Program-made: the position numbers and the translations under genes | Notes under the pieces: generated by a model | What the model was told of the DNA's origin: nothing | The model's database searches: none | What the model saw: the letters and a program-made list of their open reading frames with translations, nothing else | Origin: an uncultured Phocaeicola sp. | Lineage (GTDB): Bacteria; Bacteroidota; Bacteroidia; Bacteroidales; Bacteroidaceae | Length of the DNA: 64,000 bases | Direction: 5' to 3' | Assembly (NCBI GenBank): GCA_948956705.1 | Contig: CARCZS010000007.1 | Coordinates: forward strand, 1-64,000 | In this document: in pieces, positions 1 through 7,842 of the stretch | Position numbering within the stretch: position 1 is the first letter of the stretch | Layout of the letters: each line of letters starts with the position of its first letter

Positions 1-239
1 TGGCGGGTATATAACTTGTCTTCTGCTTTAATGGTGAGCAAATGATAGTACATTTGCGTTTCTTCGGGTTCACGCCGGATGCTGTCTTTCAGTAAAGAAA
101 GGTAATGCAGGGCGCTGTCGGGAGCTGTTTCCACACAGCTTTGGGCTTGCTCCATGAAAAGCGGATAAGAATGATGGCGTGAACACCCCAATGACAGACT
201 TACCCCAATAAATAATATGAAAACTAAATGTGCTTTCAT
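1..239 (-). CDS. TPR-type lipoprotein, 5' end only (partial)
   Basis: The frame starts at an ATG whose complement lies at 237-239 and runs off the left edge of the window, leaving 79 codons. The product begins with a hydrophobic signal segment (MKAHLVFILFIGVSLSLGC) ending in a lipobox LSLGC, so it is probably an outer-membrane or periplasmic lipoprotein. The following residues (MEQAQSCVETAPDSALHYL, then a second amphipathic helix) look like the first TPR-like helix pair of the long Bacteroides TPR proteins, some of which end in a DNA-binding domain; that C-terminal part is outside the window. The nearest -7 element lies only 6 bases upstream of the ATG, so the message may be leaderless. Function is unknown. 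Confidence 0.7.
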   Translation of the reverse strand, partial: MKAHLVFILFIGVSLSLGCSRHHSYPLFMEQAQSCVETAPDSALHYLSLLKDSIRREPEETQMYYHLLTIKAEDKLYTR

Positions 240-245
240 CAGGGG

Positions 246-253
246 CAAAGATA
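246..253 (-). promoter_or_regulatory. -7 promoter element (TATCTTTG) for the TPR-type lipoprotein
   Basis: Read on the minus strand this is a perfect match to the Bacteroides TAnnTTTG element. Only 6 bases separate it from the ATG at 239, which would place the transcription start at or next to the start codon. Confidence 0.55.
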
Positions 254-294
254 CGAAAGTTTTATTAAAAGCAATTTTTTTCTTCAAAAAACTT

Positions 295-302
295 TATCTT
301 TG
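295..302 (+). promoter_or_regulatory. -7 promoter element (TATCTTTG) for the AICAR transformylase
   Basis: TATCTTTG followed by a leader of about 30 bases before the ATG at 341. It is divergent from the 246-253 element. Confidence 0.6.
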
Positions 303-340
303 TCCAAATGAAAATTCAATAGACTGAAATACATAAAATT

Positions 341-1516
341 ATGGCAAAAGAATTAGAATTAAAGTATGGCTGCAATCCCAATCAAAAGCCGTCACGCATC
401 TTTATGCAAGAAGGAGAATTGCCCATCGAAGTATTGAACGGACGCCCCGGATATATTAATTTTCTGGATGCATTCAATAGCTGGCAGTTAGTAAAGGAAC
501 TCAAAGAAGCCACCGGACTACCTTCGGCTGCATCTTTCAAACACGTCAGCCCCGCCGGAGCTGCTGTCGGAATAGAAATGAGTGAAACACTGAAGAAAAT
601 TTATTTTGTAGACGACCCTCCTCTCACCCCATTGGCAACAGCATACGCGCGTGCACGAGGCGCCGACCGTATGTCTTCTTACGGAGATTTCATTGCTTTA
701 AGCGATACATGCGACGAAGCAACCGCACGGCTCATCAACCGTGAAGTATCGGATGGTGTCATTGCTCCCGACTATACGCCTAAAGCGCTCGAAATCTTGA
801 AAAACAAACGTAAAGGTACTTATAACGTCATCAAGATTGACCCGTCTTACCGTCCTGCTCCCATTGAGCACAAGGATGTGTTTGGTATTACTTTTGAACA
901 AGGACGTAACGAAATCAAACTGGACGAAAGCTTGCTGACTAATATTCCGACAAAGAGCCAACACTTCACGGAAGAGGCTAAACGCGACCTGATTATCGCC
1001 CTTATCACCTTAAAATATACACAAAGTAATTCTGTGTGTTATGTGAAAGACGGTCAAGCTATCGGTATCGGTGCCGGACAGCAAAGCCGTATCCATTGCA
1101 CCCGACTGGCAGGCAACAAGGCTGACATCTGGTATCTGCGCCAACACCCGAAAGTAATGAATCTGCCATGGGTAGAGAAAATCCGCCGTGCCGACCGTGA
1201 TAATACTATTGATGTGTATATCAGCGAAGACCACGATGACGTATTGGCTGACGGAGTTTGGCAACAATTCTTTACCGAAAAACCTGAAGTACTGACGCGT
1301 GAAGAAAAACGCGCATGGCTGGATACAATGAAAGGAGTTTCACTGGGTTCGGACGCTTTCTTCCCATTTGGCGACAACATAGAACGCGCGCATAAAAGCG
1401 GAGTGGAGTACATTGCACAGGCCGGAGGTTCCGTACGCGATGATCATGTTATCGATACTTGTGACAAATATGGAATTACCATGGCATTTACAGGTGTCCG
1501 CTTGTTCCACCATTAA
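341..1516 (+). CDS. Stand-alone phosphoribosylaminoimidazolecarboxamide (AICAR) formyltransferase
   Basis: The 391-residue protein matches the AICAR transformylase half of PurH. It starts directly with LELKYGCNPNQKPSRIF and has the KH motif (FKHVSPAGAAVG, around residue 67) that in PurH binds substrate and takes part in formyl transfer from 10-formyl-THF to AICAR. There is no N-terminal MGS-like IMP cyclohydrolase domain, so it is about 120-200 residues shorter than bifunctional PurH. It would make FAICAR, leaving ring closure to another protein. It is monocistronic, with its own -7 element and a terminator 58 bases past the stop. Bacteroides often carry a bifunctional purH as well; whether this genome does cannot be seen here. 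Confidence 0.9.
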   Translation: MAKELELKYGCNPNQKPSRIFMQEGELPIEVLNGRPGYINFLDAFNSWQLVKELKEATGLPSAASFKHVSPAGAAVGIEMSETLKKIYFVDDPPLTPLATAYARARGADRMSSYGDFIALSDTCDEATARLINREVSDGVIAPDYTPKALEILKNKRKGTYNVIKIDPSYRPAPIEHKDVFGITFEQGRNEIKLDESLLTNIPTKSQHFTEEAKRDLIIALITLKYTQSNSVCYVKDGQAIGIGAGQQSRIHCTRLAGNKADIWYLRQHPKVMNLPWVEKIRRADRDNTIDVYISEDHDDVLADGVWQQFFTEKPEVLTREEKRAWLDTMKGVSLGSDAFFPFGDNIERAHKSGVEYIAQAGGSVRDDHVIDTCDKYGITMAFTGVRLFHH

Positions 1517-1573
1517 TAATTTATCGAAAAGCCGGTCGGAAGAGTTTCCCTTGAACATCCGGAAAGGCTAATG

Positions 1574-1622
1574 AAAGGGGCGTATCATTACTCAAAACGG
1601 AGTTTGATACGGCCCTTTTAAA
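1574..1622 (+). terminator. Intrinsic terminator after the AICAR transformylase
   Basis: Inverted repeat AAAGGGGCGTATCA / TGATACGGCCCTTT with a 17-base loop, flanked by A- and T-rich sequence. Confidence 0.75.
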
Positions 1623-1673
1623 TGTTATAGTTACAATCTGTAACATCTAATAATTAACAAGACGCTAACTATT

Positions 1674-1865
1674 TTACTTCCCTTTATGGCGATTGGCGCG
1701 TTTCTTACGAATATCTGCTTTCATCTTGGCCGAGCCCGAACCATGAAGTCCGGTGATATAACTTTTCTTCTTCGCCTTCGTTTTCACTTTTTCTTCATTC
1801 TTTCCATTGGGCAACTTTCTGCCTTTGAAAACGATTCCATCGGTAATTGCTTTTTCTATGTCCAT
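1674..1865 (-). CDS. Small basic protein, function unknown (63 aa)
   Basis: A 63-residue protein with very high lysine and arginine content, no cysteine and no signal peptide (MDIEKAITDGIVFKGRKL at the start, KKRANRHKGK at the end). Its start is only 4 bases past the stop of the M23 peptidase gene on the same strand, so it is almost certainly the last gene of that operon. Basic charge suggests RNA, DNA or ribosome contact, but no known motif is recognised. The tight coupling and the sensible start argue that it is real rather than a chance frame. Confidence 0.7.
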   Translation of the reverse strand: MDIEKAITDGIVFKGRKLPNGKNEEKVKTKAKKKSYITGLHGSGSAKMKADIRKKRANRHKGK

Positions 1866-1869
1866 CGTC

Positions 1870-2493
1870 TTATTGTTTATTTATCAATTTAGGTTTTACC
1901 GTTATTCTGTTGCCGAGCTTTGTACAGATGAGTTCATCTTTACGCAAGGTACGTTCTTTTAAATCAAGAACAAGATTGGGATTAAAGTGTTGGCCGTCTA
2001 TCCGAAACTCCAGATGAAGATGTTCCGTGGTGGCTCTCCCTGTTCTGCCGGTAAGAGCAAGAGGTGTTCCGACTTTTACTACGTCTCCCGATTTCACCAG
2101 ATTCTTTGCGTTATGACTATAAATACTTTCCAATCCGTTGGCATGGCGCACTACAATCACATTTCCATAAGCCGCATAGGGTTTTGCCATTCTTACAACC
2201 CCATCGAATATGCACCGAATCGTGTCATTCGCTTTTGTCTTGATATCAATTCCACTGTGACCGCGACGTCCTCCGTAAGAAGAAATGACCTTCCCACCCG
2301 GAAGCGGAAAGCAGAATTCACTTCCTTGCAGGCTGTCCAAATGGAGACTAATGCTTTTCCGCCCAGAGAACAAACCCGGTGTCTTTACGCGTATATGGTT
2401 AATTTCCATAGCAGTAAAGTTCTTTGCAGGCTCCCCTCCCCAAGCCGCAATGGTTAGGATGAATAATAGTAGGATGAATGCGCCTCTTTTCAT
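1870..2493 (-). CDS. M23 family metallopeptidase (LytM-type, secreted)
   Basis: A 207-residue exported protein: signal peptide at residues 1-20 (MKRGAFILLLFILTIAAWGG), a short linker, then one LytM/peptidase M23 domain at about residues 60-175. The zinc ligands are visible as HSGIDI (HxxxD), the partner His in IYSHNA, and HLHLEF (HxH). Intact ligands suggest an active endopeptidase cutting peptidoglycan cross-bridges in the periplasm rather than an EnvC/NlpD-like activator. It sits 15 bases downstream of the B3/B4-domain gene and 4 bases upstream of the small basic protein gene, so all three are probably cotranscribed. Confidence 0.85.
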   Translation of the reverse strand: MKRGAFILLLFILTIAAWGGEPAKNFTAMEINHIRVKTPGLFSGRKSISLHLDSLQGSEFCFPLPGGKVISSYGGRRGHSGIDIKTKANDTIRCIFDGVVRMAKPYAAYGNVIVVRHANGLESIYSHNAKNLVKSGDVVKVGTPLALTGRTGRATTEHLHLEFRIDGQHFNPNLVLDLKERTLRKDELICTKLGNRITVKPKLINKQ

Positions 2494-2508
2494 GGTTTAT
2501 TTTAGTAT

Positions 2509-3168
2509 TTAAAATTCAATCTGTTCGATATCTTCTGCCGATGCAAATTCTTTTAGCAACTCAACCATATAGTCGGCAGCATCCCGAAGTCCTTCCTTCC
2601 CGCTATAACCATTAATAATGGTAAGCAAATGAGTTGTACCCAATTCTAGTTTTGTACGTTCGTTATCACTGGTGGGTGTCCCGATTCCACCGGCAGCATC
2701 ACGATAAACAGGCATCCCCTCTATGTTCAGTTCTCCACGTCCAATGCCCTCATAGGGTTCTCCGGCCTTACCGATGCCCAAAATAAGGGTATCGCCGACT
2801 ATCTTATCCGCATCAAAACCTCCAATAGAATAGCCAAAACGAATAGATACCAAATTAATAAGGTCTACCAATGTATCTATCTGATATAGTGCGAGTCCGC
2901 GAAGTATCCTGCGACATAGCGCTTCTCCTGAAGGACGATAGCGGCTGGGATCTTTGCCACACTTCTTGTAAGCCTCGCGGGTGGCATGGATAGTCGTCAT
3001 ATCCTTGATGGAATCCGTCGTGTACATTTCACGATAACGGACAGTAAACTCATTTATCTTCTGCCACAGTTCTTCATTGTATGCCGTATTCACCACTTTA
3101 GCAGAGATGGCAACTCCGGCAAAAGCCGGACAAGCTGTTCTTATTTCAGATGATACTTCTATTTTCAT
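2509..3168 (-). CDS. B3/B4 tRNA-binding domain protein
   Basis: A 219-residue cytoplasmic protein resembling the B3/B4 domain of the phenylalanyl-tRNA synthetase beta subunit as a free-standing polypeptide. Visible features are the ACPAFAG start, the PSRYRPSGEAL segment, LVDLINLVSIRFGYSIGG and the glycine-rich GGIGTPTSDNERTKL. In PheT this domain takes part in editing of mischarged tRNA; for the free-standing family trans-editing or tRNA binding is plausible but not established. It lies 36 bases downstream of pgeF and 15 bases upstream of the M23 gene. Confidence 0.8.
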   Translation of the reverse strand: MKIEVSSEIRTACPAFAGVAISAKVVNTAYNEELWQKINEFTVRYREMYTTDSIKDMTTIHATREAYKKCGKDPSRYRPSGEALCRRILRGLALYQIDTLVDLINLVSIRFGYSIGGFDADKIVGDTLILGIGKAGEPYEGIGRGELNIEGMPVYRDAAGGIGTPTSDNERTKLELGTTHLLTIINGYSGKEGLRDAADYMVELLKEFASAEDIEQIEF

Positions 3169-3204
3169 AATTCATTTTCTTTTAGATTTCAATCTTCTGC
3201 CATA

Positions 3205-3999
3205 TCAGCGATGCAACATGATGCCCGATAAAATTCTCCCGGAGTGAATCCCTAGGCGACGGGCTGAAAAGAAATCGCGGTAATTTTGATAGGTACAAAT
3301 ACCCGCTACCTCTATAGCCTCCTCTTTTACACCGTGGTCAAGCAACTGCAAACGGTTGGCTTCCCACAAATCAAGATGCCATTTTTCTTCTTTACGGGCG
3401 ATGCGCTGCATATCAAAACCGGCAGCACAAAAGGCCTCATACACCTCATCGCCTACTTCAAAAGCGGCAAGTGAGATGCCCGGACCGATACAAGCCTTTA
3501 TGTCCTGCCCTTCCGAAGCATACCGCTCCTTCATTGTCGCAAGAGTTTTTGCCACAATCTTGCCCACCGTGCCTCGCCAACCGGCATGGACAGCAGCAAT
3601 AACCTTTTTTGTCGAGTCATAAAGCAACACAGGGATGCAATCGGCCGTCGAAATGCAAAGGCAATAGCCGGGAAGTTGCGTTACGACAGCATCAATATCT
3701 TCCAACGCCTCCTTTCCGTACATTCCGATACAAGTATCATCAATTACACAGATATTGGTGCTATGCGTTTGATGAGGAATGATTAATTCTAAAGGCTTCT
3801 GTGGCAAAAGTTCACACAATATGTCACGATTCCTCTGCACATGTCCTGCCTCATCCCCACAGTATCCGGTGCAATTAAAAGAGGCATAATTACCCTCACT
3901 ACACCCTCCATGGCGTGTAGTAGAAAAACAAGAAATGTTGGGATATGCCTTCATCAGCTCATATCCCAACATTTTATTATCTGATGTCAGCCGTTTCAT
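3205..3999 (-). CDS. pgeF: Peptidoglycan editing factor PgeF / YfiH family (DUF152)
   Basis: A 264-residue protein of the YfiH/laccase-domain family. Metal- and substrate-site motifs are visible: [35 protein letters not shown] and [15 protein letters not shown]. In E. coli PgeF removes or prevents misincorporated L-Ser at position 2 of the peptidoglycan stem; other members have purine nucleoside phosphorylase or adenosine deaminase activity, so the reaction here is inferred. Its ATG overlaps the obgE stop by 4 bases (ATGA), implying translational coupling. Confidence 0.88.
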   Translation of the reverse strand: MKRLTSDNKMLGYELMKAYPNISCFSTTRHGGCSEGNYASFNCTGYCGDEAGHVQRNRDILCELLPQKPLELIIPHQTHSTNICVIDDTCIGMYGKEALEDIDAVVTQLPGYCLCISTADCIPVLLYDSTKKVIAAVHAGWRGTVGKIVAKTLATMKERYASEGQDIKACIGPGISLAAFEVGDEVYEAFCAAGFDMQRIARKEEKWHLDLWEANRLQLLDHGVKEEAIEVAGICTYQNYRDFFSARRLGIHSGRILSGIMLHR

Positions 4000-5174
4000 T
4001 TCTCTTCTTCGTCCCAGTCTTCTTCCTCATATTCATAGTCAAAGTCATCATCGTCATCGTCCTCATATTCGAACTCAAAGTCTTCGTCTTCACCCATAGC
4101 CTTTAACTCTTCTTGCAGTTTGGCCACATCTTTGGCACGATGGACAATCGTTTCGGTACGAACACCTTCCAAGCGGTTACTGTCCTTATTCAGTTCTGTC
4201 CACAGCATATCCTTCAGCTGTTGGATACCCATGCCTGTGACAGAAGATATAAAGATATGAGGAACGTTATCGGGAAGGGTCGGTTCAAGCATATTAATCA
4301 ACTCCTCATCCAGCATATCGGATTTGGTGATAGCCAATACACGTTGCTTGTCCAGCATCTCGGGATTGAAGGTAGCCAACTCATTCAGCAATATATCATA
4401 TTCTTTTCGGATATCGTCTGTATCTCCGGGCACCATGAAAAGCAATAACGAGTTACGCTCAATGTGTCGCAAGAAGCGGAGTCCCAACCCTTTACCTTCA
4501 CTGGCTCCCTCAATAATACCGGGAATATCTGCCATAACGAAAGATTTTCCTTCGCGATAAGACACAATACCCAAATTGGGTTCAAGCGTAGTAAAGGGGT
4601 AATTGGCAATCTTGGGACGTGCAGCCGACACAGTGGAAAGCAAAGTCGATTTACCTGCATTCGGAAAACCTACCAAACCGACATCCGCCAATAATTTTAA
4701 TTCAAGAATGACCGTAAGTTCCTGCATCGGTTCTCCCGGCTGTGCAAAACGCGGCGCTTGACGGGTAGCTGTGCGGAAATGCCAGTTGCCCAGACCTCCT
4801 CGCCCGCCTTTCAGCAAAACAACTTCTTGTCCGTCTTCAGTAATATCGCAAATATACTCACCGGTCTCGGCATTGTAAACCACTGTACCACAAGGCACTT
4901 CAATGGTTTTGTCTTCACCATCCTTACCAAAGCTCTTATTTTTAGAACCGTTTCCACCGTGAGTGGCAAACACATGACGGTCATATTTCAAGTGAAGCAA
5001 TGTCCAGTAATTGCGGTTACCCCGCAAAATAACATGACCTCCTCTACCACCATCGCCACCATCGGGGCCACCATTGGGCACGTATTTTTCACGACGCATG
5101 TGCGTAGAGCCTCGTCCGCCTTTTCCCGAACGGCAATATATCTTCACATAATCAACAAAATTCGATTCAGCCAT
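3996..5174 (-). CDS. obgE: GTPase ObgE/CgtA
   Basis: A 392-residue Obg GTPase. The glycine-rich Obg fold covers about residues 1-160 ([28 protein letters not shown]). The G domain follows with G1 [10 protein letters not shown]2 [10 protein letters not shown]3 [10 protein letters not shown]4 TKSD and G5 near ISSV. Obg binds the 50S ribosomal subunit and links ribosome assembly to the stringent response. The C-terminus is a roughly 35-residue tail made almost only of Asp, Glu, Tyr and Phe, with a DDDDDDFD run, in place of the usual Obg C-terminal domain. A -7 element lies about 30 bases upstream, so this gene probably begins the obgE-pgeF-B3/B4-M23 operon. Confidence 0.95.
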   Translation of the reverse strand: MAESNFVDYVKIYCRSGKGGRGSTHMRREKYVPNGGPDGGDGGRGGHVILRGNRNYWTLLHLKYDRHVFATHGGNGSKNKSFGKDGEDKTIEVPCGTVVYNAETGEYICDITEDGQEVVLLKGGRGGLGNWHFRTATRQAPRFAQPGEPMQELTVILELKLLADVGLVGFPNAGKSTLLSTVSAARPKIANYPFTTLEPNLGIVSYREGKSFVMADIPGIIEGASEGKGLGLRFLRHIERNSLLLFMVPGDTDDIRKEYDILLNELATFNPEMLDKQRVLAITKSDMLDEELINMLEPTLPDNVPHIFISSVTGMGIQQLKDMLWTELNKDSNRLEGVRTETIVHRAKDVAKLQEELKAMGEDEDFEFEYEDDDDDDFDYEYEEEDWDEEEK

Positions 5175-5202
5175 TTTCTTCTACAGTTTGAGATAATGAG
5201 TG

Positions 5203-5210
5203 CAAAAATA
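5203..5210 (-). promoter_or_regulatory. -7 promoter element (TATTTTTG) for obgE
   Basis: Minus-strand TATTTTTGC 28 bases upstream of the obgE ATG (5174); a perfect TAnnTTTG match. Confidence 0.6.
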
Positions 5211-5255
5211 GTGATTTCAGTCGATTTCCTCAAGTTTTTTAACAGAAACAAGTAT

Positions 5256-6386
5256 TTATTCTTTTTCCATTTCTTGGCACACCTTATTTATATGCTCTAC
5301 AAACGTATCGGAAAAGACATACGTATCTGCCTTAACTGCCGCTTCATTGTAACGACGGATAAAAGCAGGAAAATCACAGAAACAGTCGATGGCAGCCTGC
5401 AAGCCCAATTGATCACGGATAAGAAAGACCATGAAATCTCCGGTAGTATGTCCACCAAAATGGGCACACTGACGAGCTTCTTCATATTGTTTTTCGGTAA
5501 TTTTTCCGGCAAGGTAATCGCAAGTCAAATTGTCAAGCTGTTTTAATACTTCAGGGGAAGCATTATAATCATCATTATAAATCTTTACAATCATAGGCCC
5601 ATAAAGTCCCAATTTTTCAACTGGCATTTTCTGCTTGTTAATGATGTCGGCAGTACCTTCCTGCTGGTTGACAATAATTGCCCAAAGAGCTGCATCTTTG
5701 GGATCTTTTTTGAACCGGTCCTCCAGCAAAGCCCCCATATAATGATGATGAAGTTCGTGTGCCATAACGTTTATCAAACCTTCTTCCCCATCTTCATAAC
5801 AAGTATTTAAATCAAAATAAATGCCATTGCTCCATGTACGGTCTTCAAGATCCCAAGAAAGAAAATAAAATTTTGTAAAGGTAGGATGCAGGTCATTGAT
5901 GCGTGCGGGTAAGTATTGAAGAGCTTTTGCATGAGCTTTATGTAACAGCATACTGAAATCTGTATCATGAATGAAGGTATTCAGAACATCAAGCCGATTC
6001 TTCAAAGAATTAAAATTCACTATAAAGTTATTCAGAAAAGGGCCGTTTCCATTAAGAGGTTGACTAACGACACTGTCGAGTCGGGCTTGTTGTGACTTAT
6101 CAAACACCACTTGAAACGCTGTCCTTATATTTTGTTGCCATTCTAATGAATCACGACAAGCCGAAAAGAAACAATGGTAACCTTCCGTAGCAAATAATTG
6201 CCTCCATGCTTCATCGTCAGGCAATATGCCGTTTTGCGCTTTTTCTGCCATTTCCATAAAGCGCACAGCAGACTCTATGGAATAGTTTTTGCAAGCAATC
6301 TGGATATTTTTATCTTGTTGGGCGAATAGAGTGTTCGAGAGGAATATCAAGAAGAAAAATTCCACTAACAATGATTTTGTTTTCAT
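5256..6386 (-). CDS. Putative zinc-dependent peptidase, DUF5700 family, secreted
   Basis: A 376-residue protein with a signal peptide (MKTKSLLVEFFFLIFLSNTLFAQ) and no lipobox. At about residue 210 it has MAHELHHHYMG, a classic HExxH-like gluzincin zinc site, followed about 35 residues later by QEGTADIINK, a likely third ligand (Glu). The layout fits the DUF5700 putative peptidase family; no substrate is known. It is read in the same direction as adk but is separated from it by 99 bases that contain a terminator, so it is probably transcribed alone. No clear TAnnTTTG element was found in front of it. Confidence 0.75.
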   Translation of the reverse strand: MKTKSLLVEFFFLIFLSNTLFAQQDKNIQIACKNYSIESAVRFMEMAEKAQNGILPDDEAWRQLFATEGYHCFFSACRDSLEWQQNIRTAFQVVFDKSQQARLDSVVSQPLNGNGPFLNNFIVNFNSLKNRLDVLNTFIHDTDFSMLLHKAHAKALQYLPARINDLHPTFTKFYFLSWDLEDRTWSNGIYFDLNTCYEDGEEGLINVMAHELHHHYMGALLEDRFKKDPKDAALWAIIVNQQEGTADIINKQKMPVEKLGLYGPMIVKIYNDDYNASPEVLKQLDNLTCDYLAGKITEKQYEEARQCAHFGGHTTGDFMVFLIRDQLGLQAAIDCFCDFPAFIRRYNEAAVKADTYVFSDTFVEHINKVCQEMEKE

Positions 6387-6409
6387 ACGTATTTAAATTA
6401 AAGGTTCAT

Positions 6410-6455
6410 AAAATAAAGAAGCTCAACAAAAGATATTTTCAATCTATTGTTGAGT
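6410..6455 (-). terminator. Intrinsic terminator of the hpt-adk unit
   Basis: Stem GCTCAACAA (6421-6429) / TTGTTGAG (6447-6454). On the minus strand it is followed by a T-rich run (TTCTTTATTTT). It separates adk from the DUF5700 gene. Confidence 0.65.
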
Positions 6456-6485
6456 CTCTTTTTATTCTATACGATAAGATATAAC

Positions 6486-7058
6486 TTACTTCACTACATC
6501 AACAGCTTTACAAATATCCTGCGTAATTGTCTCCAAATCACCCAAGCCATTAATATGCTGGTATTTACCTTCCTTTTTATACCAGTCAATCAGCGGAGCT
6601 GTCTGAGAATGGTAAACAGTAAGGCGTTTCTTGATTGTCTCTTCATTATCGTCTGCACGGCCTGATTCCTGTCCACGTTTAATCAAGCGAGTCATCAGTT
6701 CGTCTTCGGGAACATCAAGATCTAACATAATAGAAACTTCCTGTCCGCGTTCCGACAACATCTGCTTCAACGCTTCTGCCTGAGCAATCGTTCTGGGAAA
6801 ACCGTCGAAAATAACACCTTTGCTATCCTTGAAACCATCCAATGTGCTAGCCAGAATGTCGATAATCAGCTCATCAGGAAGTAACTGACCCTGGTCAATA
6901 TAACCTTTAGCAGTTTTACCCAGCTCTGTACCATTCTTGATTTCTGCACGAAGCACATCTCCTGTTGAAATGTGATTAATACCGAATTTCTCTACAATAC
7001 GTTCACTCTGAGTACCTTTACCTGAACCCGGAGCACCGAAAATTACAATGTTCAACAT
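6486..7058 (-). CDS. adk: Adenylate kinase
   Basis: A 190-residue short-form adenylate kinase (ATP + AMP to 2 ADP). Walker A is GAPGSGKGT at residues 8-16, the AMP-binding segment is STGDVLRAEI, the core motif is VIFDGFPRT, and the LID is short with RGQESGRADD and no zinc-binding cysteines. The short LID explains why it is about 25 residues shorter than the E. coli enzyme. It is 40 bases downstream of hpt, so purine salvage and adenylate balance are cotranscribed. Confidence 0.96.
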   Translation of the reverse strand: MLNIVIFGAPGSGKGTQSERIVEKFGINHISTGDVLRAEIKNGTELGKTAKGYIDQGQLLPDELIIDILASTLDGFKDSKGVIFDGFPRTIAQAEALKQMLSERGQEVSIMLDLDVPEDELMTRLIKRGQESGRADDNEETIKKRLTVYHSQTAPLIDWYKKEGKYQHINGLGDLETITQDICKAVDVVK

Positions 7059-7098
7059 CTTGTTTTACCTTTTATTTTTATATTTAGTTGTATAATTC

Positions 7099-7635
7099 TT
7101 ACTCTATTACAGTATAGATATCACGATAATTGCGCCCCAACCCATCATAATCAAGGCCATAACCGACAATAAAATCATTAGGAATACGCATAGCTATATA
7201 ATGTATATCCAAATCTACCGTCAGCTTATCGGGCTTCAACAACAATGTGGCGATACGGATTTCCTTCGGGTTCTTTGCTTGAAGTGTCTCTAACAAATGC
7301 TTCATTGTCACTCCCGTATCTACAATATCTTCTACAATCACCACTGTACGGCCTTCGATATCATCATTCAAGCCAACCAATTCCTTTACTTTCCCGGTAG
7401 ACGAAGTACCGGCATACGAAGCCAGTTTCACAAAAGATATCTCACTGGAAATGGTAAGGTTACGCATTAAATCGGCTGCAAACATAAACGAACCGTTGAG
7501 CACACTTAGAAACAGGGGATTCGTACCTTCTAAATCCCGGTTAATCTCACTCGCTACCCGTTCTACTTCTCTCAATATCCGTTCTTCTGGAATGAAAGTC
7601 GTGAAGCGCTTGTCTTTTATCTGAATGGTATCCAT
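7099..7635 (-). CDS. hpt: Hypoxanthine phosphoribosyltransferase
   Basis: A 178-residue type I phosphoribosyltransferase making IMP or GMP from hypoxanthine or guanine and PRPP. The PRPP loop is VVIVEDIVDTGVTM (DDxxxTG-like) and the base-binding end is DFIVGYGLDY. The frame is open to 7662, but a -7 element occupies 7660-7667, so an ATG at 7662 would lie upstream of the transcript; the ATG at 7635 (MDTIQIKDKRF) is chosen. It is the first gene of the hpt-adk unit. Confidence 0.95.
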   Translation of the reverse strand: MDTIQIKDKRFTTFIPEERILREVERVASEINRDLEGTNPLFLSVLNGSFMFAADLMRNLTISSEISFVKLASYAGTSSTGKVKELVGLNDDIEGRTVVIVEDIVDTGVTMKHLLETLQAKNPKEIRIATLLLKPDKLTVDLDIHYIAMRIPNDFIVGYGLDYDGLGRNYRDIYTVIE

Positions 7636-7659
7636 AACCGTATTTTTATTAAATTGGTG

Positions 7660-7667
7660 CAAAAATA
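7660..7667 (-). promoter_or_regulatory. -7 promoter element (TATTTTTG) for hpt-adk
   Basis: Minus-strand TATTTTTGC with 24 bases between it and the ATG at 7635. It overlaps the upstream candidate start codon and so decides the start. Confidence 0.6.
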
Positions 7668-7765
7668 GTGTTTTAATTCGATTTTATGAAATCTAACAGC
7701 CGTTTTGTGAGGAGGATTACGAGTCAGCGTATGAAGGGATTATGTTCTGTCAGCAAAGGTATGCC

Positions 7766-7814
7766 TCAATAAAAAAGAGGATGCCGGAAACCAATGTTCA
7801 CGACATCCTCTTTT
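7766..7814 (-). terminator. Intrinsic terminator of the susCD-BACON operon
   Basis: Stem AAAAGAGGATG (7773-7783) / CATCCTCTTTT (7804-7814). On the minus strand the stem is followed by TTTTTTATT. It ends the operon whose last stop codon is at 7843. Confidence 0.8.
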
Positions 7815-7842
7815 ATTATTCAGAGGAATTCAAATGAAAGTC

